Source: CAZDBA01 sp965224765
GTDB lineage: Bacteria; Planctomycetota; Planctomycetia; Pirellulales; Pirellulaceae
Assembly (NCBI GenBank): GCA_965224765.1
Contig: CBDDAC010000014.1
Span: forward strand, 186,001-250,000
DNA: 64,000 nt
Direction of reading: 5' to 3'
Under the pieces are notes generated by a model. It had not been told where the DNA came from. It did no database searches and worked only from the letters and a program-made list of their open reading frames with translations. Position 1 is the first letter of the stretch. Every line of letters starts with the position of its first letter. Positions 9,371-17,171 of this stretch are shown here, piece by piece. The position numbers and the translations under genes are program-made.

Positions 9371-9807
9371 AGCTCTTCAGAATGGCCCGCCCATGTCGCG
9401 GTCCCCATGTTTCAGCCTCAATCTGCTGCGCAGGCCGAAACGATGGTGACGAGGAATGGGCTACGGGAATCATTCGTTGGGGTTAGTGGGTAGCCTTTTT
9501 GAAGAAATTGCGAACTGATGGCCAGTTGGAAGCATGCGAAATCCACACCTAAAGCAGGGAAATGAGAGTGAAATCTGGCAAGTTGTGAAACTCCACCCAC
9601 CAATTTCGTGAACGAGGCCAACGATGAAAGCTTGCTGCTGCAAAGATCGTCCCAATTTCGGCTCCGTTAAAGCAGTCTCGCTAGTCGCCGGTGATTTTTT
9701 AGGTGACTAAATCTTGCGTCCTGATTTCAAGTTCGTCGTAGACGATTTTTACCCCCCAAGCCATTCTCAGGATTCCACGAGCCAGTGGAACAGGAAATTG
9801 GAGCAGC

Positions 9808-11361
9808 TCAATAGGGAGCAAGCCCAACGCTGTGGCTGCTTGATTTGTTTAAAACACCTTGGACTTTTTCCAACAACTGCTGGATTGAAAATGGTTTGGC
9901 GAGTAGTTGTTGTTGGACAATCGTCTCGGTTAGTGAATCGTTATAGCCACTGATATAGAGGACCGGCAAATTCGGATACTTTTCCGAGATGATTTCTACG
10001 AGTTCTGGGCCAGTCATTTTTGGCATGACGACATCAGTAATCAAGAGATCAACTTGGTCATTTTCACCAATTAACAGGTCGAACGCGTCTCTACCATTTT
10101 CGGCCGAAAGCACGAAGTAACCATTCAGCTGGAGGGCCGTGCGCAAAACATCTCTGACCATTGATTCATCATCAACAATCAAGATTCGTCCGTTCACTTT
10201 TACGTTTTGCAAGTCTTTTCCATCTTCCACGGACACGGCCAATTCTTGTTTTGCGGAAGGGAAAAAAATCTGGAACTTCGTACCCGCACCTGGTTCGCTC
10301 GATAGTTGCACCATTCCATTGCAATCTTTCACCACACCGTACACCACTGCGAGGCCCAAGCCTGTCCCAATCGGCTTGTCAGAAAAAAATGGCTCAAAAG
10401 CCTTTTCACATTCGTCGCTACTCATTCCTTTTCCGGTATCCGAAACTACCAGCACAACATATTTGCCGGGACCAATCTCACCTGATTCGACGGACGTTTC
10501 AGGAATCTGTTCAACCCGGGTACAAATAGTGAATGTGCCGCCGTTCGCCATTGCGTCATGAGCGTTTACTGCCAGATTCACCAACACTTGATCGAGGTGG
10601 CTTTTATCGACCTCGATCATCGTAGGCTCATCGACAAGGTCAGTTTCCAACGTAACACGTTCCCCAAGCAGGCTAGTTAACAAATGGTGGGCGTCTAATA
10701 TGTGATCGTTGAGGTTAATGATTTTCCGATTTGCGTTCCCTTTTTGCCCAAACATTAGCAACTGCGAAGTGAGGTTGCTGGCTCTCCCTGCCGCATCTTG
10801 TATTGCCGTTGAAAACTGCCGACAAAGATTGCCCGTGGACTGCGACAGCAAGAGGTCGGCATTCATGTTGATAACCGTCAACAAGTTGTTGAAATCATGT
10901 GCAACGCCGGCAGCCAATCGGCCAACTGCCTCCATTTTTTGGGAATTGCGTAGCTGATTCTCCAGCGTCTTTTCTGCGGAGACATCACGACAAACTCCCA
11001 CGAGCTTTATGGGTTCACCGTTGGCATCCTTGATTACTTCTCCGCTACTTTTCAAAAAACGAATTTCACCAGACGCATGAATGATACGTTCGGTGCACGA
11101 AAAACGACCTGTCGTTTCCAGTGCCTCCTGAATGGCTGTTTGCACGGCGAGCCTGTCCTCGGGAACGACTCGTTCTAAAAACGCCTCCAAAGTCGCGTCA
11201 AACTGTTGTGGCTCAAGTCCGTAAATTCGAAACAAGCCGTCTGACCAAACGACTTTGTTTGTACGAATCTCCCATTCAAAACATCCCGTGTCGGATAGGC
11301 GTTCCGCAATTGGAGAAATGTAAAGAGAACTGTCGGTTTTTGCATCGCTGTCTACGCTCAT
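9808..11361 (-). CDS. Hybrid sensor histidine kinase with PAS and receiver domains
   Basis: The 517-residue product has a PAS domain (about 20-130, ending 'VGVCRDVSAEK'), a HisKA segment with phosphoacceptor H155 ('AAGVAHDFNNLL'), a HATPase domain with N-box around N266, G1 'DTGKGM' (308-313) and G2 'GTGLGLAVV' (332-340), and a C-terminal receiver domain (about 391-505) with phosphoacceptor D443 ('LLITDVVMPK') and the conserved Lys in 'LAKPF'. No transmembrane segment is seen, so it is a cytoplasmic sensor. 'HDFNNLL' places it in the HPK4-like group. ATG start; there are no same-strand neighbours, so its partner is unknown. Confidence 0.95.
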   Translation of the reverse strand: MSVDSDAKTDSSLYISPIAERLSDTGCFEWEIRTNKVVWSDGLFRIYGLEPQQFDATLEAFLERVVPEDRLAVQTAIQEALETTGRFSCTERIIHASGEIRFLKSSGEVIKDANGEPIKLVGVCRDVSAEKTLENQLRNSQKMEAVGRLAAGVAHDFNNLLTVINMNADLLLSQSTGNLCRQFSTAIQDAAGRASNLTSQLLMFGQKGNANRKIINLNDHILDAHHLLTSLLGERVTLETDLVDEPTMIEVDKSHLDQVLVNLAVNAHDAMANGGTFTICTRVEQIPETSVESGEIGPGKYVVLVVSDTGKGMSSDECEKAFEPFFSDKPIGTGLGLAVVYGVVKDCNGMVQLSSEPGAGTKFQIFFPSAKQELAVSVEDGKDLQNVKVNGRILIVDDESMVRDVLRTALQLNGYFVLSAENGRDAFDLLIGENDQVDLLITDVVMPKMTGPELVEIISEKYPNLPVLYISGYNDSLTETIVQQQLLAKPFSIQQLLEKVQGVLNKSSSHSVGLAPY

Positions 11362-12224
11362 GAATCACAACTCCCGTCCTCGATGAATTTTTTTGGCAGG
11401 CAATGATATATTCTATAGTGTGTGTGTCGTGTCGCAATCACTGGGGCTAAGATCGCCAGTGTACTTAGTCGTCATTTTGGTTGTAAGCTTGACAATGTCG
11501 TCGCGAAATAATGAGTCTTTATGCCAGCATGGATAATTCAGATCCAAAACCAGGCAATTGGGAGGGGGGGCATGATTCCGCCGCAGACTGTGACAGGAAT
11601 GCGAAAAGTGTTGACTGCCTTGCGTTGAAGCCTTAGTTGGCTTGATAGCGACGATAAAACTTCGAACTTTTGCATTGCGATTGTTCTCTCTTGGTAAAGC
11701 AGTGCCTGAAATTTCTCAATACAAATCCTTGAAACGATTTGATAGATTTATTGCAACGAGGCGCGGAGTTGGGACCAATCTTCAATAGGCACCAAACGAT
11801 CGCTGCCCAGGTTTTGGCTAGTGGCTCCGGTTCGGTTAACGAGGCCAGCCTAAATCTCGCAGGAGAAACCATGGCGAACAGCCACTCAAAGGTGCCGCAG
11901 CCAGAAACTATTGGTTCTTCAGACATTGGGTGCCCCATCGGTTCCTTTTGGGCGTGCAAAGCGTCAGCTCTAAACGTTTCTATCTCCTCTGTGTTCCTCG
12001 GTGCCCTCAGTGGTTCAAAATCAATTACCACAGAGGTCACGGAGGTTGGAGGCTCCAGCAACGATGAATCGCTCACAAAGGCTATGGTTATCCCAGATTC
12101 CGTACGAACAAATGGGCACATCGGCTGTCTTAATTTTGTTCTTTGGCGAGCTAGGAGGGTGGAACTATTTGGACTATTGGTTTCGGGGTGACGATTAGGT
12201 GGCATATTTAGCAAGGAAAAGGTT
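11362..12224. other. Intergenic region with one palindromic repeat
   Basis: This 863-bp region lies between the kinase (minus) and the SUKH-like gene (plus). It holds repeat copy 2. An open frame at 11739-12191 runs straight through the repeat and shows no domain, so it is not called. The promoter of the kinase should lie at its left end, but I see no clear boxes. Confidence 0.5.
11983..12045. repeat. Dispersed palindromic repeat, copy 2
   Basis: Same family as 9032-9108: CTCCTCTGTGTTCCTCGGTG pairs with CACGGAGG and ACCACAGAGG around a short centre. The last part of the right arm (AACACAGAG) is missing, so this copy is slightly truncated. Confidence 0.75.
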
Positions 12225-12701
12225 ATGAATCGAGAGGAAGTCAATTTCATCCAAGAATCGTTGGGAATTACTTTGCCGAAAGTCTACATAGATACGCTTC
12301 TGAATTATCCGTTCGAGAGATTCGCTGGCACTTGTCAATGGCCAATTTCTGACAACCCTAATGAGGTGGTTGATCTCACAACGATCTACAGAACCCGAAA
12401 ACATGCACCCACATGGGATGAACAATTCATCTGCGTTGGTAACGATGGGGCAACGGCTCCCTATTTCTACAATGTGAGTACTGGGGAAGTAATTCAAGAT
12501 GACAAGGGGCACAAAACAACTCAACTTGCTTCATTCAGTACGTTTGAAGATTTCTTGCACTATCTTGAGAAAGTCTATGCAAAGACAAATTGGGCAGAAT
12601 TGGAAATCGAACGGGAAGCAAATGAAATACTTGGTAAGTTGTTTTTTTGGGGATTAGTATTGGCAGCGTTGCTGGTTATCGGGTTCTGCTGTCTGTTTTG
12701 A
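12225..12701 (+). CDS. SMI1/KNR4 (SUKH)-like protein with a C-terminal membrane anchor
   Basis: The N-terminal 120 residues fit the SMI1/KNR4 (SUKH) fold: 'IQESLGITLPKVYIDTLLNYPF', then 'FICVGNDGATAPYFYNVSTGEVI' and 'ASFSTFEDFLHYL'. A hydrophobic helix (about 138-157, 'LFFWGLVLAALLVIGFCCLF') ends the protein, which is unusual. SUKH proteins are often immunity partners of polymorphic toxins, but no toxin gene is adjacent, so that role is only a possibility. ATG start with AAGGAAAAGG just upstream. It lies in a repeat-rich region with many gene remnants. Confidence 0.7.
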   Translation: MNREEVNFIQESLGITLPKVYIDTLLNYPFERFAGTCQWPISDNPNEVVDLTTIYRTRKHAPTWDEQFICVGNDGATAPYFYNVSTGEVIQDDKGHKTTQLASFSTFEDFLHYLEKVYAKTNWAELEIEREANEILGKLFFWGLVLAALLVIGFCCLF

Positions 12702-12745
12702 CAATCAGGGATGCACGTAATCAGCAGGTGCACGTAATCAGGGAC

Positions 12746-12829
12746 ACCCAATTATTGCATGTTGCCAATTGAATGTAAGTGAATTTTGGTCAACCAACCC
12801 AGCGAAATCTTGACAAGAGAAACGCCTAC
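12746..12829. repeat. 84-bp diverged direct repeat, unit A
   Basis: Begins ACCCAATTATTGC and contains TTTTGGTCAA and CAAGAGAAACGCC. Unit B at 12942-13026 has the same order of blocks with scattered differences. The start-to-start distance is 196 bp, suggesting an old tandem duplication. Confidence 0.65.
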
Positions 12830-12941
12830 TTGGACGTGCCTCGGGCAAAAACCGATGGTTTCTTAGATGGGCATCCTTCACAAAGGCTCGAAGCAGATCC
12901 TGACACAAGAAAGCAGTAACTGGAAACAGAGCAACAGGAAT

Positions 12942-13026
12942 ACCCAATTATTGCGTTTTACTATTTGAATGGTAAGCGGATTTTGGTCAAACATAACGGC
13001 GAACTCCTTGCAAGAGGAACAGCCAC
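12942..13026. repeat. 84-bp diverged direct repeat, unit B
   Basis: Partner of 12746-12829; shares ACCCAATTATTGC, TTTTGGTCAA and CAAGAG.AAC.GCC blocks. Confidence 0.65.
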
Positions 13027-13367
13027 TTAAAATCAAAAGAGACCCGGCAATAGCAAGAGCCTCTTTAATTATGAGTGGCACCTTTGTGACCTTTGTGTTC
13101 ATGGTTGGCCAACCTTGAATGACGTTGGAGAATCGTTTCGTGATTGAACCTTGAATCTGTTGGCGTGGCCCTGCCGATTTGCTGCGCGGCTCGTTCCTCG
13201 CATGCTCCGCGATCGAACGCTATCTTCGCCGCCATCCTGTCGGCTCGATGCGCGGCTCCGCTAACCGCCGGTCTGCGCGGCCCCGTTTTCACCGTTGGAA
13301 CATTTCTTCTTTAGCTGCTTCTTCTAGTCTGCTTGTGGCCGCATTCACGCTTGACCTTCATAGCTAC

Positions 13368-13459
13368 GGCATCCATGCCTGCGCTCCTCATGTGGCGTCC
13401 ATGCCACCGGCGGGTGTCATACGCCGACGTCCATGTCGGCGTCGTTGGCTTTCGCCAAC
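13368..13459. repeat. Ladder of four small hairpins
   Basis: Four perfect short hairpins follow one another: GGCAT-cc-ATGCC (13368), GTGGC-gtccat-GCCAC (13392), CGCCGAC-gtccat-GTCGGCG (13422) and GTTGGC-tttc-GCCAAC (13444). Two of them share the loop gtccat. They sit in the high-GC part of the intergenic region. Confidence 0.55.
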
Positions 13460-13637
13460 ATTCCCACTCTATCGTCTATCGGAATCACCAAGCGTTTGCG
13501 CATTTCACGCCGGAACCACCATTGGAGCGTTCACTCAGTGTTCCGCCGCGTGGTTGAATCAATCGTTTCGGTCACGCGGAATGCGCGGCGGTTTCGATGG
13601 CAGGCCGCGAACAGGTTCCTCCGCCGTGGTGAACGCG

Positions 13638-13946
13638 TCAGGTGGCAACGTTTTTTGCGGCGGCGGTTGAATATGGCAGTGGGCCAGATATCGCGTGCCG
13701 TGACTCCTCGCATACATATCCGCGCTCAATCGCATAATGCGGGTCAGTTGACTCCCAAAGCTTTACAGTTTCAGGAAGTTCAAGTTGCGAACTGATTTCC
13801 CTCAAATGTAGAGGCGATTTGAAAACAACCGCAAGAGGACAAGCCGAACCAGCGGGTTCGTCAACACGCACCACTTCGTTGCCTAGTGACAATTCAAGAT
13901 CGTATATCGGTTTTAGGTTTGCACTCACCTGCATTGCTGTTTCCAT
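13638..13946 (-). CDS. Small conserved-looking hypothetical protein
   Basis: This 102-residue frame reads like a folded soluble protein ('YDLELSLGNEVVRVDEPAGSACPLAVVFKSPLH', 'LPETVKLWESTDPHYAIERGYVCEE'). Codon use and hydrophobic pattern are sensible, unlike the frames around it. I do not know the family. The start could be the ATG at 13946 or the ATG four codons later. The last dozen residues enter the high-GC repeat region and may be an unnatural tail. It stands alone among repeats. Confidence 0.55.
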   Translation of the reverse strand: METAMQVSANLKPIYDLELSLGNEVVRVDEPAGSACPLAVVFKSPLHLREISSQLELPETVKLWESTDPHYAIERGYVCEESRHAISGPLPYSTAAAKNVAT

Positions 13947-14186
13947 CGTTAGTTCAAATCAACACTTGACGCAAATCGCCAGCTGGAACCCTTGGGAACG
14001 ACAAATTCTCGGAGGGTTCCTGATGCAAACACCGAAGCACCAGATAGATCCTGTAATCAGACGGAGATTCTTGGGAAACTCTGTTGTATTCGCGGAAGAC
14101 GCTAAAATGCGACCTCCCGCCCTTGGGATTGAAACGTATTTGCAACCGTGAGCGTTTTTTAAGGAGAAAAAGCTCCGTCGAGAATG

Positions 14187-14301
14187 CTAGTGGTCCGGCA
14201 AATCTTAGTTTTGGAATTAGCCGTTTCGGCGCTAGCCACGGTTGAACAAACAAGAACCGTGGCTAGCGCCAAAACGGCTAATGTCTTAGACAAACCACTA
14301 G
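14187..14301. mobile_element. MITE-like hairpin element
   Basis: CTAGTGGT at the left and ACCACTAG at the right are inverted ends. Inside, an inner stem of about 28 bp (ATTAGCCGTTTCGGCGCTAG and on, against its complement with one mismatch) closes on an 11-nt loop GAACAAACAAG. The TA next to GTGG/CCAC at both ends fits a TA target duplication as in IS630/Tc1-type elements, which is inference. No coding capacity. Confidence 0.65.
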
Positions 14302-14369
14302 GCACACACCCAATCTTTATTCATCAGTCACTAAAAATGGTTGCCCCATTTTTTCTCAGCCCCATTTGT

Positions 14370-14441
14370 TCTCCTCTGTGTTCCTTAGTGTCCTCAGTGG
14401 TTCATATTAAATTACCACAGAGGTCAGGGAGGAGCACAGAG
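14370..14441. repeat. Dispersed palindromic repeat, copy 3
   Basis: CTCCTCTGTGTTCCTTAGTG pairs with CAGGGAGGAGCACAGAG around a GTGGTTCATATTAAATTACCAC-type centre. It is followed by GATTGGGG, as in copy 1. Confidence 0.75.
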
Positions 14442-14719
14442 ATTGGGGAGCCTATATCTACGACGGTGAGTTCACCAATGCCAAGGGTGCGACGAACGAT
14501 GCAGCTATACGCTCACCCAAGGCAATCCTTCCTTTGTTCATCAAAATGCATGGCTGGCGTTTCTGCCGTGCCACCAAGAAGTAAAACAACTGCTCTCAGA
14601 TCATCAACTATTCTTTGAAACCGACGAATCATAAACTGAGAAAAAAATTGAGTTCAGGTGTCGGAGACGAAATAGAAATCGATGCCGAAGCATGGACCGT
14701 CACAGATCGTTTGCGAAAA

Positions 14720-16027
14720 CTAAACTGCGTCTTTTAGCTTCATGACTGGCGGGCGGTAGTCTGCCATTTCGATAAGAAGTTGTCGCCAGCTAGCGGGGCG
14801 GCCTGCTGTAATTTGACCCAGCAACTGAGGAGTTGAACATCCAGTTAACCACGGAAGACTGGCCGGCATCTGGTCAATCGTCAAGAACCCTTGCATCGCA
14901 GCCAGGGTCGCTTTCATTTCAAAACAAGAGACCGATGTGTCAACTTCAGGCGAGGCTGGCAAATCGATAACACGATTGGATAGCTCGTTCGTGATCAGCT
15001 TGGCAAACGTAGCTTGCCCATATATCGAAATTTGATCAATTGGAAGCGTCTTTTCGATACCGTTCAGCCAATCAAGTGTTTGGCTTGCGACAAAGACAAC
15101 GACGCTTCTTAGTAGATCCGGAAGTTGGATGTTTGAATTCTGGTTGGCGAGCTCCTCCATTTGATTGATTGCTGATGAGCTTGGATCGAAATCGATTTTC
15201 GACCAACTGTCGATCAAATGTGGCACCGTTTTTCCGTTCAGGGTTGCCAGTTCCAGTTGTTTGTTATCGGCGAGTTTGGAGTTTAGGTGGGATGCCCGTT
15301 CCGCCAAGCGTGCAAAGAACGCATTGCCCGAAAGTTGTTTGGAATGAATGATTGGGAGTTCTGCATCCAAACCATCCGAACCGGGCAGATAAAACAGTTC
15401 AGAGGTTTCGGCAATCAGAATCGCCGCTCGCGAACGCGTTGCTTCTCGTTGGTCTCGGTCTGCCAACATCAGCCACAACGGAAGTGCATTAAGTGAATTC
15501 GCCGAGCCGCCTCCAGCTACGTCGCGGGCGGGAAATCCCTCGATCACATTGAGCCCGGTCAAGTCCGCGAGCTTGTTGGCTTCGCACAACGATCGATAAA
15601 TGGATTGTCCGTCAAAGTCGGCTTGCCAAAGTCCAGGATCGGTAACAGAAACGGCCAGAATGCGATCAACGTACTTTCCCGCCATTTCTTTGAGGCGGAC
15701 AATCAATTGGCTTTGTAGCGTTGCCAGATCCGACTTTGCCGCGCTGAGTTCGATTAGGTTCGTGGAGTCCTGGGTTGTCAATTCTCGAAGTCGATCGCCT
15801 AGTGATGCCGGTAGCTTGAGAAGGTCTGCTGACCAGCTGCTGGGCTTGAGGAATTTGCCGTGACCTGAAACGATCAACAGAGAACCATGAATCTCTGAGA
15901 AGTCATCAGTGACATGAATCCCAGCGACCATCCGATGCCGTTTTGCATCTTCATATCGATCAACGCGCAGGGCGACTTGGTCGTCCGTCGGTGAGCCAAA
16001 CCAAATTGAGGGCAGCGGGAAAATCAT
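14720..16027 (-). CDS. AnmK-like protein (anhydro-N-acetylmuramic acid kinase family), probably inactive
   Basis: The 435-residue product resembles AnmK, the kinase recycling cell-wall anhydro-MurNAc. Matching segments are 'LTGLNVIEGFPARDVAGGGSANSLNALPLW' (AnmK 'FRRRDIALGGQGAPLVPAF'), an N-terminal 'GIHVTDDFSEIHGSLL' where AnmK has GTSxDGxD, and the C-terminal 'EMKATLAAMQGFL' plus 'ASLPWLTGCSTPQLLGQI' (AnmK 'DDMEALAFAW', 'NLPSVTGA'). The ATP-binding GTSxDG and the DTGPGN motif with the catalytic Asp are both missing, so kinase activity is doubtful. It is longer than AnmK (about 370 aa). The assignment rests on motif order, not on a search. Confidence 0.55.
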   Translation of the reverse strand: MIFPLPSIWFGSPTDDQVALRVDRYEDAKRHRMVAGIHVTDDFSEIHGSLLIVSGHGKFLKPSSWSADLLKLPASLGDRLRELTTQDSTNLIELSAAKSDLATLQSQLIVRLKEMAGKYVDRILAVSVTDPGLWQADFDGQSIYRSLCEANKLADLTGLNVIEGFPARDVAGGGSANSLNALPLWLMLADRDQREATRSRAAILIAETSELFYLPGSDGLDAELPIIHSKQLSGNAFFARLAERASHLNSKLADNKQLELATLNGKTVPHLIDSWSKIDFDPSSSAINQMEELANQNSNIQLPDLLRSVVVFVASQTLDWLNGIEKTLPIDQISIYGQATFAKLITNELSNRVIDLPASPEVDTSVSCFEMKATLAAMQGFLTIDQMPASLPWLTGCSTPQLLGQITAGRPASWRQLLIEMADYRPPVMKLKDAV

Positions 16028-16442
16028 CGAAACTTTGGAGAAGGGCGTTTCGATTAAGATCGGCAGTCTGCGGCAGATCGCGAGACTATTTATCGAAATG
16101 CCAGCAGTATTTTGTCAGGCCCGAGGCTGTCGCTTTAGACTCGAATGCTGGAGTTTTTCAAGTTCCGGCTAACGTTGCTCTCTTCCGAAATGCGGCAGCA
16201 TCAAACGAAAGAAACTTACGATCTGCCTCTAATAAACCGTAACCCTGGTACAAGTTGGAATTGCCTTTAGCCTCACTTCGCCATAGTTTCCAAGACAAAA
16301 CGACCAAAAAGCCGCCAAACCAAAACTCGCTCTAACGGTCCAACCAACCTGAAGGGTTTCATGCCTTGCGCTTGCGCAAGCATGCTCACGCAAGCGTGAA
16401 GCATGGCACCCTCAAAATGGTCACATCAGCTCTGACGAACTG
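16028..16442. other. Intergenic region with a dispersed repeat and a long hairpin
   Basis: Two minus-strand genes flank this 415-bp stretch. At 16286-16335 lies GTTTCCAAGACAAAAC and following bases, also found at 38973-39025. At about 16358-16416 is a hairpin-rich block containing CTTGCGCTTGCGCAAG and CATGCTCACGCAAGCGTGAAG. No gene is seen. Confidence 0.5.
16286..16335. repeat. Dispersed 50-bp repeat, copy 1
   Basis: Starts GTTTCCAAGACAAAAC and then continues with a GCCGCC..ACC..AAACT..CGCTC pattern. The second copy at 38973-39025 shares the first 16 bases and most of the later blocks. Confidence 0.55.
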
Positions 16443-17171
16443 CTAGTGGCCTTGGATTGCCATTTTGTTGACGGCGATCAATCCCTCCATAGGAATCTGA
16501 TGTTGGCCCTCGAATTTACAAAACTCAACCTGATGTCCAAACTCTGCGAGAGATCGGCCGAGAACTTCGGCACCTTCGTATGGCAGGATCGGGTCGAGTG
16601 TTCCGTGTGATTGAAACACATTCATCTTGTCACGCTGCTTAGCGAGCTCAGTCCACGCCTCTTCATTGATAAAGGCACAGGACCACAAGATCACTCCTCC
16701 CAAAGTCCCCGGGTGATTTAAGGCGACATCAAGTGCAAGCATTGAGCCTTGTGAGAATCCGCCCAAAATGATTTGTGAGTCATCAAGGTTATGGCGAGAC
16801 TTGGCGTCTTCAATGATCTTGATGATTGCCCCTCGTTGCTCTGGCAATTCGGGAGGTTTGGACGAACCAAACTCTCGAAACTCGCCTTTTGTCATAAGTT
16901 CTTGGATCTTGTCCATGTCCAACATCCACCACGCTCGTGAGTCCATCATGGGATCGAGTTCAATGGGGGCTTGAGGAAAGATGAATTCAACTTCCTCAAG
17001 GCCTTTGCCTGCTTCGAATAACTGTTGGGCGATCCCTACAAGGTCGGTGCCGGGTGCGCCGAATCCATGGCAAAGAATGACGACAGATTTAGCGGCAGTT
17101 TCTGATTGAGTTGAACGCACAATGGTGCATTCGAGTTCTCCAATGTTCGCGATTGATTTATGCACTTCCAT
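16443..17171 (-). CDS. Carboxylesterase/phospholipase-type alpha/beta hydrolase
   Basis: The 242-residue product matches the carboxylesterase/phospholipase (LysoPL/acyl-protein thioesterase) family. It shows 'VVILCHGFGAPGTDL' near the oxyanion hole, 'FIFPQAPIELDP', the nucleophile elbow 'ILGGFSQGSM' (Ser about 150), 'SHGTLDPILPY' (catalytic Asp) and 'EGQHQIPMEGL' (catalytic His). There is no signal peptide, so it is probably cytoplasmic. Its first 14 bp overlap the end of the upstream SDR gene, so translational coupling is likely. Substrate unknown. Confidence 0.9.
   Translation of the reverse strand: MEVHKSIANIGELECTIVRSTQSETAAKSVVILCHGFGAPGTDLVGIAQQLFEAGKGLEEVEFIFPQAPIELDPMMDSRAWWMLDMDKIQELMTKGEFREFGSSKPPELPEQRGAIIKIIEDAKSRHNLDDSQIILGGFSQGSMLALDVALNHPGTLGGVILWSCAFINEEAWTELAKQRDKMNVFQSHGTLDPILPYEGAEVLGRSLAEFGHQVEFCKFEGQHQIPMEGLIAVNKMAIQGH

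Larger units (their letters stand above)
8878..9807. other. Repeat-rich intergenic region without a gene
   Basis: This 930-bp region between convergent genes holds a copy of a dispersed palindromic repeat (9032-9108), a 42-bp direct repeat pair and two short hairpins, all listed separately. No open frame here looks like a protein. The rest is unassigned. Confidence 0.6.
12702..13637. other. Repeat-rich, partly high-GC intergenic region
   Basis: The left part carries two copies of GCACGTAATCAG and an 84-bp direct repeat pair. The right part (about 13130-13640) is clearly richer in G+C than its surroundings and contains a ladder of small hairpins. Reading frames there overlap in several phases without any domain, so none is called. 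Confidence 0.5.
13947..14719. other. Intergenic region with repeats and possible coding remnants
   Basis: Besides the MITE-like element and repeat copy 3, two short pieces read like ends of decayed genes. One frame, at about 14505-14632, gives 'YTLTQGNPSFVHQNAWLAFLPCHQEVK' and then 'LLSDHQLFFETDES' before a stop. A second piece follows directly and gives 'GDEIEIDAEAWTVTDRLRKLNC'. Neither has a start or a full domain. I treat them as possible remnants only. Confidence 0.3.

Noticed and set aside
11739..12191. 150-codon open frame between the kinase and the SUKH-like gene
   Set aside because: It reads directly through the dispersed palindrome and has no recognisable domain.
13179..13670. 163-codon open frame in the high-GC hairpin region
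   Set aside because: Composition follows the repeats, overlapping frames are equally open, and it ends inside the antisense small gene.
13920..13980. GTTCAAATC-like text as part of a tRNA
   Set aside because: No acceptor stem or anticodon arm could be formed around it; the same text also occurs in the dispersed palindrome.
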